From contig CAKZQX010000289.1 of the NCBI GenBank assembly GCA_937141995.1, forward strand, positions 1-5,328: a DNA stretch of 5,328 nucleotides. The letters are read 5' to 3'. The notes beneath the pieces were generated by a model that saw nothing but the letters and a program-made list of their open reading frames with translations, searched no databases and was not told the origin of the DNA. The stretch is from an uncultured Chloroflexaceae bacterium. GTDB taxonomy: Bacteria > Chloroflexota > Chloroflexia > Chloroflexales > Chloroflexaceae. The position numbers and the translations under genes were made by a program. This document shows, piece by piece, positions 1 to 4,099 of the stretch (the stretch's first letter is position 1; every line of letters begins with the position of its first letter).

Positions 1-32
1 CTACATTATCTTTCCGCTCAGACCAAGCTACT

Positions 33-37
33 GAGGT
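33..37 (+). promoter_or_regulatory. Ribosome binding site of the Uma2 gene
   Basis: GAGGT ends 7 nt before the ATG at 45. It supports that ATG as the start although the reading frame continues open to the left edge of the window. Confidence 0.6.
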
Positions 38-44
38 ACATCCA

Positions 45-953
45 ATGCCGGTTTCATCTTCCGCAACCAGAACTACTTCCACCGCCGGGGCAGCCGGAGC
101 AGATCGCTTTGCCTACGGCTGGCGCTATGTGCGGCGTACGCTGGAGAATGGGGCAGAGGTGGTGGAACAGGTGCCACTTACCCGCGCCGATCTGCTGCAT
201 CCCCAGGAGGAAGATGTTATTTTGCATAGCAGCGAACATGAGCGCACCTGCACCTACCTCCAGAATGTACTCGAGGCGCGCCTGGCAACTGATCCTACCG
301 CCGTCGTCCTGCGGGATGTGCGCGTCGCCTGGGATGTCCCGGATGTGCAACCGCTCGGTCCGGACATCGCGGTGATCTTGGGCGTACAGGCGCAGAAAAA
401 CTGGAGCACGTTCGATGCCGCCGTTGAAGGCGTAAGCCCCGCGCTGATTATCGAAGTCACCTCACCGGAAACCCGCTCCCTCGACCTGATCGATAAGGTT
501 GATGAGTATGACATGGCGGGTGTACCGTTGTACGTCATCGTTGATCTCTACCGGCGACGGGGGCACACCCGCATACGGTTGCTGGCCTATCACCAGTCAT
601 CCGACGGTCTGACGCCGCTCACGCCGGATGAACGCGGCTGGTTCTGGCTGGAACCAGTCGGTATCTGGATCGGCACCCAGGCGGATCGGGCTGTTTGCTA
701 TGATGCTGCGGGCAACCCGCTGGACGATTATGTTAGCGTAAGCGCCGCCCGGATCGCGGCCGAGAACCGCGCAATGGCGGCGGAAGCGCGCGCCGTCGCG
801 GCCGAGAACCGCGCAATGGCGGCGGAAGCGCGCGCCGTTGCGGCCGAAGCCCGTGCAGACCGGGCCGAGGCACAGATGGCCGCGTTTGAGACTCGCCTGC
901 AAGCCCTGGAAGCGGAACTCCGCCGATTACGCGGCGAGGAAAACCCTGCATGA
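45..953 (+). CDS. Uma2-family (DUF820) nuclease-like protein with coiled-coil tail
   Basis: The 302-aa protein has a restriction-endonuclease-like core at about residues 45-215 and a helical Ala/Glu/Arg-rich tail at about 233-298. The Uma2 pattern is visible: PDIAV with Asp107, then IIEVTSPETR with Glu137, then a helix carrying Lys151 (DLIDKVDEY) and GVPLYVIVDL. These fit a PD-(D/E)XK-type active site in which the lysine has moved to the following helix. Uma2 proteins are abundant in cyanobacteria and Chloroflexi; most have no proven substrate, so DNA cleavage is a family inference. The usual Uma2 length is about 180-230 aa, so the tail is an addition. ATG at 45 is chosen because GAGGT lies 7 nt upstream; the frame stays open to the left edge, so a start outside the window cannot be fully excluded. 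The stop overlaps the next gene's start, implying coupled translation. Confidence 0.85.
   Translation: MPVSSSATRTTSTAGAAGADRFAYGWRYVRRTLENGAEVVEQVPLTRADLLHPQEEDVILHSSEHERTCTYLQNVLEARLATDPTAVVLRDVRVAWDVPDVQPLGPDIAVILGVQAQKNWSTFDAAVEGVSPALIIEVTSPETRSLDLIDKVDEYDMAGVPLYVIVDLYRRRGHTRIRLLAYHQSSDGLTPLTPDERGWFWLEPVGIWIGTQADRAVCYDAAGNPLDDYVSVSAARIAAENRAMAAEARAVAAENRAMAAEARAVAAEARADRAEAQMAAFETRLQALEAELRRLRGEENPA
756..839 (+). repeat. Two tandem 42-bp units inside the Uma2 gene
   Basis: Two 42-bp units (756-797 and 798-839) differ at a single base, the last one (GTC versus GTT, synonymous Val). Each encodes the 14-residue block AAENRAMAAEARAV, which is two coiled-coil heptads. A third, diverged and partial copy (AAEARADRAEAQ) follows from 840. 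Near identity at the DNA level, including third codon positions, points to recent duplication or slippage. Because each unit is a multiple of three and of seven codons, copy number can change without breaking the frame or the heptad register. Confidence 0.9.
936..940 (+). promoter_or_regulatory. Ribosome binding site of the PfkB kinase gene
   Basis: GAGGA lies within the last codons of the Uma2 gene, 9 nt before the ATG at 950. With the ATGA overlap it supports this start and coupled translation. Confidence 0.55.
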
Positions 954-1960
954 CGAACGGGCAGTACGCCGCGCTGGTTCCGCGCCTGGCCGGTTTGCGG
1001 GTGCTGGTTGTGGGCGATGTCTCGCTTGACGAGTATGTCTTCGGGCATGCCACGCGGCTCTCCCGCGAAGCACCGATCCCGGTCCTGGAGTGGATGCGGC
1101 GCGAGATTATCCTGGGCGGCGCGGCCAACCCCGCTCGCAATATCGTGGCCCTGGGCAGCAGCACCACCCAGGTAGGTGTCGTCGGTGATGATGCCCAGGG
1201 CGAACAACTGCACGCGGCTCTGCAGGGAGCCGGCATCTCCCCTGCCGGTCTGATCACCAGCACCCGGCGGCCCACTACCACCAAAACCCGCATTCTCTCG
1301 CACGAACCGCCGCGTCTGCCGCAGCAAGTCGCCCGGATTGATCGCCTTGACCGGAACGAACTGACGCCCACCGATGAGCAGCGGATCATCGCCATGCTGG
1401 AAACCCACATTCCGCAGGTGGATGTCGTACTCTGCTCGGACTATCAACTCGGCCTGCTAACGCCGCGCGTGGTCGATAGTGTTCGGTCGTTGTGCCGGTT
1501 TCATGGTGTGTTGCTGACGGTTGATGCGCAGGGGAATTCGCACTACTACCGGGGGGTTGATCTATTTCGCTGCAATGATGCGGAAGCTGCCGCCGCACTC
1601 GGGCGGTCGCTGGAGACGGAAGAGGAGTTTCGGGCAGGGCTGACCGAATTGCAGGCCCGCTTGCAAGCGCGCCTGGTCATCGTCACCCGTGGCCCGGAGG
1701 GGCTGTCACTGCTGGGTGAAACGGTTGAGTATGTACATCTTCCCGCAACGAATATCAGCGAGGTATACGATACCACGGGCGCGGGTGATACCTTTATCGC
1801 CGTGGCAACGCTGGCCCTGGCTGCGCGCGTCGATCCATACGCTACGGCGCACCTCGCCAACGCTGCCGCCGCACAGGTTGTACGCAGGTTGGGCAATGCT
1901 GTGGTGACACCGGCCGAGTTGATGCAGGCAGCAACTGCGGCACAGCACATAAAAACATAG
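950..1960 (+). CDS. PfkB-family sugar kinase, RfaE/HldE kinase-domain type
   Basis: This 336-aa ribokinase-fold enzyme would transfer phosphate from ATP to a sugar or sugar phosphate in the cytoplasm. The N-terminus VLVVGDVSLDEYVFG (about 18-32), then SREAPIPVLEW and GGAANPARNIVALG (56-69), resembles the kinase domain of HldE/RfaE, the D-glycero-beta-D-manno-heptose 7-phosphate kinase. RPTTTKTRIL (107-116) fits that family's substrate-closing region. The PfkB signature DTTGAGDTF is at 274-282, with Asp280 as the expected catalytic base and the GAGD anion hole. NDAEAAAALG (209-218) matches the NxxE-type motif region, with Asn209 present. The length fits a kinase domain alone; the cytidylyltransferase half of bifunctional HldE is absent. 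ATG at 950 overlaps the Uma2 stop as ATGA. The substrate is uncertain: a heptose phosphate is the best guess, but other PfkB substrates are possible. Confidence 0.88.
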   Translation: MTNGQYAALVPRLAGLRVLVVGDVSLDEYVFGHATRLSREAPIPVLEWMRREIILGGAANPARNIVALGSSTTQVGVVGDDAQGEQLHAALQGAGISPAGLITSTRRPTTTKTRILSHEPPRLPQQVARIDRLDRNELTPTDEQRIIAMLETHIPQVDVVLCSDYQLGLLTPRVVDSVRSLCRFHGVLLTVDAQGNSHYYRGVDLFRCNDAEAAAALGRSLETEEEFRAGLTELQARLQARLVIVTRGPEGLSLLGETVEYVHLPATNISEVYDTTGAGDTFIAVATLALAARVDPYATAHLANAAAAQVVRRLGNAVVTPAELMQAATAAQHIKT

Positions 1961-2264
1961 CGCAAGCAGAGATAACCGGAGCAGACCCATTCCCCACGCT
2001 CGATCTGCAATGGCGCGTGCGGTTCCCGGTTCCGGCGGGTTCGCTCCAGAAGAACTGTGGCCCGAAGCGATCTGCCGGCTAGCGGACCAGGCGGATTCCA
2101 GCGAGCGCTATACGGTACAAAATAGTAAGGCCATGACACCCAAAATCCCGGCACATAGACATTGTCACCGGGATTAGCGCAGTTAGTAGAAATGGTTGGC
2201 AGGGCCACCCCACTCGACCCACCCATGCATTCCATGCATCAATGAACGCACCGGAGCACGCAGA
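1961..2264. other. Gene-free stretch between convergent genes
   Basis: No credible gene is seen between the kinase stop and the STAS stop. A long leftward open frame covers it, but that frame runs on antisense into the kinase gene and has no ribosome binding site. The stretch contains an 8-bp direct repeat CGATCTGC (2001-2008 and 2068-2075), a CATGCAT pair (2224-2230 and 2233-2239), and the hairpin described separately. Part of it (about 1980-2135) resembles intergenic sequence I associate with Chloroflexi genomes, possibly a degenerate dispersed repeat; this is recollection, not a search result. Confidence 0.6.
2144..2175 (-). terminator. Candidate terminator hairpin after the STAS gene
   Basis: AATCCCGG (2144-2151) and CCGGGATT (2168-2175) form a perfect 8-bp inverted repeat with a 16-nt loop. 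Within the loop GAC/GTC can pair further. Read leftward, the stem runs straight into TT, giving a four-T run before GGG; read rightward there is no T run. It lies about 90 nt beyond the STAS stop, so it may end the leftward operon. The U tract is short, so efficiency is doubtful. Confidence 0.45.
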
Positions 2265-2630
2265 TCAGGCGGTGGTAGCACTCTTAAAGCCCTGAAGGGC
2301 TTCATCCTCATCCTGATAGATCTCAGCATACTGGGCCAGACCGACCATGCGGAAAATCTTTTGGAAATGCTGTGACAAACCGCTGACCGCAAGCTTCTGA
2401 TTATTCCGATTAACTTCGGTGACGATACCGATCAGAATGGCAATACCGGCACTATTGATATAATCATTCTGGCGAAAGTTGAGCAACACATACCGCGCCC
2501 CGCCCTCGGTCACTTCCCGATAGGCACTGTTTATTTTCTCTTCAGCAAACGTTGTGACATCACCCATCAAGTCAATGATTGCCACCCCTTCGCGCTGGCG
2601 AATTCCTACATTCAATTCATCTTCTAGCAT
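2265..2630 (-). CDS. STAS-domain anti-sigma factor antagonist (SpoIIAA/RsbV-like)
   Basis: This 121-aa protein is a single STAS domain, the usual length for SpoIIAA/RsbV antagonists. The core strand-helix pattern is clear: VAIIDLMGDVTTF (16-28), ARYVLLNF (45-52), then DYINSAGIAILIG (56-68), the phosphoacceptor loop, with Ser60 at the expected modification site. In classical members the loop reads D-S-S/T-G; here it is N-S-A-G, so the Asp is replaced by Asn. Its predicted role is to bind an RsbW-type kinase when unphosphorylated and release that kinase's partner. The start is placed at 2630 because AAGGAG lies 10 nt upstream; an in-frame ATG at 2693 would add 21 residues that do not look like STAS sequence. 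It lies 77 nt behind two RsbW-like kinase genes on the same strand, and is probably co-transcribed with them. Confidence 0.88.
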   Translation of the reverse strand: MLEDELNVGIRQREGVAIIDLMGDVTTFAEEKINSAYREVTEGGARYVLLNFRQNDYINSAGIAILIGIVTEVNRNNQKLAVSGLSQHFQKIFRMVGLAQYAEIYQDEDEALQGFKSATTA

Positions 2631-2640
2631 GCCAACCTTA

Positions 2641-2646
2641 CTCCTT
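2641..2646 (-). promoter_or_regulatory. Strong ribosome binding site deciding the STAS start
   Basis: AAGGAG on the - strand lies 10 nt upstream of the ATG at 2630. It falls inside the longer possible reading frame, so it argues for the shorter 121-aa protein. It is the strongest Shine-Dalgarno sequence in this three-gene cassette, suggesting the antagonist is made in larger amounts than the kinases. Confidence 0.75.
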
Positions 2647-2707
2647 GTGTACATTATGATATAGCTACTAGCGTTGGGGCTTGTAGACGCCATGCAGCAC
2701 CCCTGAG

Positions 2708-3181
2708 CTATTCGGTGCGTTGACTGGGAACATGCTCAACAGTATGCTGCCGATACAATGTCAGGTGAAACCGATTACCGTCCGGCGAATTGGGATCAAA
2801 CCCGGCCTCATCCATCAACTGACCAATCAGCAGCAACCCCATGCCCCGCATTGAACCGAGTCCGGCCAGCTTATCGGCCATACTTAGCGGCATTTGCGCG
2901 GGTGTATGATGCTTCAATCCCTGGTCATGTATCTCTACCAGCAGGCGATCATTGTCGCACATACAGGCAACATTGACCCGCAGATTGGGGGCCAGCATAT
3001 TGCCATGTTCAATTGCGTTAATACATGCCTCAGACAGTGCTGTTTTGAGATCCTCGACACGTTCATGGGTAAACCCCATCCGCAGCGCAAACGCCGCAAC
3101 CGCATCACGCGCGATAACTTCATAGCCGAGTTCACTTGGGATAGAGAGTTCCATACTTGCCGAGTAATACGTTGTTTTCAT
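2708..3181 (-). CDS. RsbW/SpoIIAB-like anti-sigma ATPase (second in cassette)
   Basis: This 157-aa protein is a GHKL-fold ATP-binding domain of the HATPase_c_2 type, close to the length of B. subtilis RsbW and SpoIIAB. The N box is LSEACINAIEHGN (49-61), with Glu51 as the likely general base and Asn55 as the Mg-ATP ligand. The G1 box is DQG (86-88) and the G2 box is RGMGLLLI (112-119). All residues needed for ATP binding appear present. The expected role is to hold a sigma factor or other partner and to phosphorylate a STAS antagonist, plausibly the one encoded next. The start at 3181 overlaps the upstream stop as ATGA; no good Shine-Dalgarno is seen, so translation is probably coupled. An internal ATG at 3154 (MELSIPSELGYE) aligns with where homology to the upstream paralogue begins and is the alternative. 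About 15 residues form an unconserved tail. Confidence 0.87.
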   Translation of the reverse strand: MKTTYYSASMELSIPSELGYEVIARDAVAAFALRMGFTHERVEDLKTALSEACINAIEHGNMLAPNLRVNVACMCDNDRLLVEIHDQGLKHHTPAQMPLSMADKLAGLGSMRGMGLLLIGQLMDEAGFDPNSPDGNRFHLTLYRQHTVEHVPSQRTE

Positions 3182-3636
3182 CGTTCGAGGTGGATTACCA
3201 TACGCACCTGATTGCCACCAGTCGGTGCTGTTGTAAATTCAACTTCATCTACCAATTCACGAATCAACCAGATACCCCAACCACCTTTATCGGATTTATC
3301 CAGAATATCTTCGATATGGGGTGTCCGGGTAACATTGTTTTGATCAAGCAACTGACGACCCTGATCCGCGACACTGACAATCAACTCATCGTCTCGCACA
3401 GTAAGCAGAACCACAACCTTCATAGCAGCATCATGCTGGTTGCCATGTTCAATCGCATTCGTCACCGCTTCACTGACAGCCGTCTTGAGCGCATCAACGC
3501 GGTCGCCCTGAAACCCCATCCGGCGGGCCAACGAGGAGGCCGTATCCATTGCGACGCGTTCGTACCCGAGCCTGCTCGGCAGGCGTAACTCAATGATCTT
3601 TTCGAGAGGTTTCGTTTCTGATTTGTTGTTGCTCAT
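3178..3636 (-). CDS. RsbW/SpoIIAB-like anti-sigma ATPase (first in cassette)
   Basis: This 152-aa HATPase_c_2 protein is a diverged paralogue of the next gene. Both share an N-terminal LPS.LGYE/IPSELGYE-like strand, the spacing RMGF...RV..LKTA.SEA, and NAIEHGN. The N box VSEAVTNAIEHGN (54-66) has Glu56 and Asn60, and the G1 box is DQG (91-93). The G2 box reads GGWGIWLI (118-125), where classical RsbW/SpoIIAB have a GxGL-type sequence, so the ATP lid differs from that of its neighbour. The predicted role is a partner-switching kinase or ATP-dependent anti-sigma factor. The start at 3636 is supported by AGGTGA 7 nt upstream. It heads a leftward cassette and its stop overlaps the second kinase by ATGA. 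Whether both kinases act on the same STAS protein cannot be told from sequence. Confidence 0.87.
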   Translation of the reverse strand: MSNNKSETKPLEKIIELRLPSRLGYERVAMDTASSLARRMGFQGDRVDALKTAVSEAVTNAIEHGNQHDAAMKVVVLLTVRDDELIVSVADQGRQLLDQNNVTRTPHIEDILDKSDKGGWGIWLIRELVDEVEFTTAPTGGNQVRMVIHLER

Positions 3637-3643
3637 GCCCGCG

Positions 3644-3649
3644 TCACCT
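3644..3649 (-). promoter_or_regulatory. Ribosome binding site of the first RsbW-like gene
   Basis: AGGTGA on the - strand ends 7 nt before the ATG at 3636. It fixes the start of the first gene of the leftward cassette. Confidence 0.6.
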
Positions 3650-3696
3650 GTACGTTGACCAGGACCGTCGCATTGTACGGATGGTCATCAGTGGTG

Positions 3697-3710
3697 CTGA
3701 TAATAATCAA
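3697..3710 (-). promoter_or_regulatory. FNR/CRP-like operator candidate
   Basis: On the - strand TTGAT, four bases (TATT), then ATCAG matches the FNR half-site pair TTGAT-N4-ATCAA at nine of ten positions. It lies about 60 nt upstream of the first cassette gene and downstream of both promoter candidates, a position that would suit repression or an unseen nearer promoter. A chance match is quite possible in AT-rich sequence. Confidence 0.25.
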
Positions 3711-3837
3711 CCTGGTTGTTCTACCCTGGTTCGCGTTGTCACAGCCGGACTCGCGCCTGGGTCATACTGCACCATGCTTTGAACAATACCGAGGAGTCGT
3801 CACAAAACGCATCATTTCCGCGCGTGTACCCCTTTAT

Positions 3838-3846
3838 ATTGTACCA
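3838..3846 (-). promoter_or_regulatory. Candidate extended -10 promoter for the kinase/STAS cassette
   Basis: On the - strand TGG TACAAT gives a TG-extended -10 with five of six matches to TATAAT, followed by TAAAG. No good -35 is present at 16-18 nt; the -35 position (about 3861-3866) is instead covered by two short palindromes. The start point would be near 3831, leaving a leader of about 195 nt before the ATG at 3636. Confidence 0.4.
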
Positions 3847-3851
3847 GGTAA

Positions 3852-3875
3852 CAGCAGACTGCTGCTTGCTGCAAG
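3852..3875. repeat. Two abutting palindromes over the -35 region
   Basis: CAGCAGACTGCTG (3852-3864) is a perfect 13-bp odd palindrome. CTTGCTGCAAG (3865-3875) is a perfect 11-bp palindrome directly beside it. Both centres fall at the expected -35 region of the leftward promoter candidate at 3838-3846, so they could be an operator for a dimeric regulator. They are too tight to make stable RNA hairpins. No specific regulator can be named. Confidence 0.45.
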
Positions 3876-3970
3876 ACGCGAAGCGAAAATCCGAAACAGT
3901 AAGACGCAGGTACCCTCTGCGTGTGGCTCCTGTCACGGCTCCCACCGCACATACACACGACTACTAGCGT

Positions 3971-4000
3971 ATCTTAGCATAACTATTGTTGATGTTGCAA
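3971..4000 (-). promoter_or_regulatory. Candidate sigma-70-type promoter for the kinase/STAS cassette
   Basis: On the - strand TTGCAA (3995-4000, four of six to TTGACA), an 18-nt spacer, then TAAGAT (3971-3976, four of six to TATAAT), with TGC just before the -10 as an extended element. The start would be near 3964, giving a leader of about 330 nt. It is an alternative to, or a second promoter with, the element at 3838-3846. Confidence 0.4.
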
Positions 4001-4054
4001 TAGGACTGAAGTTCGATTGGCTGCTAAGACATTTTTCCGGGTAGCCTGTGCATT

Positions 4055-4089
4055 TACGCGCTGCTGTCGGTGGTCGATAGCAGCGCGTA
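4055..4089 (-). terminator. Long hairpin just after the carboxylase gene
   Basis: TACGCGCTGCT (4055-4065) and AGCAGCGCGTA (4079-4089) pair perfectly over 11 bp. After one mismatch, three more pairs (TCG/CGA) close a 5-nt loop. It begins 10 nt beyond the TAA of the leftward acyl-CoA carboxylase gene, the usual place for a terminator. There is no T run on either side, so it may act as a weak terminator, a transcript-stabilising stem, or a factor-dependent site. Confidence 0.6.
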
Positions 4090-4099
4090 GGAAACAACC

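Larger units (their letters stand above)
3637..4099. other. Gene-free control region between carboxylase and kinase cassette
   Basis: About 460 bases with no convincing gene. Open frames on both strands have no family resemblance and no ribosome binding site. The composition is visibly more AT-rich than the flanking carboxylase gene. Because both neighbours run leftward, the region should carry the carboxylase terminator at its right and the cassette promoter in its middle; candidates for each are listed separately. It also holds a 6-bp inverted repeat, ACGCAG (3904-3909) and CTGCGT (3917-3922). Confidence 0.65.

Noticed and set aside
728..1447. Long - strand open frames opposite the Uma2 tail and the kinase start
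   Set aside because: They are shadows of GC-rich codons and of the 42-bp repeats on the + strand, with no recognisable domain.
1546..2235. Long open frame on the - strand running from the intergenic stretch into the kinase gene
   Set aside because: It is mostly antisense to the well-supported kinase, has no ribosome binding site, and its residues lack any domain pattern. The intergenic part is treated as a possible non-coding repeat.
2224..2239. CATGCAT pair as an attachment site or regulatory operator
   Set aside because: Only two 7-bp copies 2 nt apart, with no integrase or other mobile gene nearby and no promoter; probably chance.
2647..2675. Separate promoter for the STAS gene in the 77-nt gap (CATAAT-like -10)
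   Set aside because: No -35 at a suitable distance; AT-rich bases next to a ribosome binding site explain it as well.
2631..2693. 21-residue N-terminal extension of the STAS protein
   Set aside because: The AAGGAG at 2641-2646 fits the ATG at 2630, and the extension does not resemble STAS sequence.
3786..3808. SigB-like promoter on the - strand (GTTTTG and CGGTAT)
   Set aside because: The 11-nt spacer is too short, matches are partial, and a SigB-type factor is not known to me in this group.
3655..4044. 129-residue + strand open frame in the control region
   Set aside because: No ribosome binding site, no family resemblance, and it covers the candidate promoters and palindromes of the leftward cassette.
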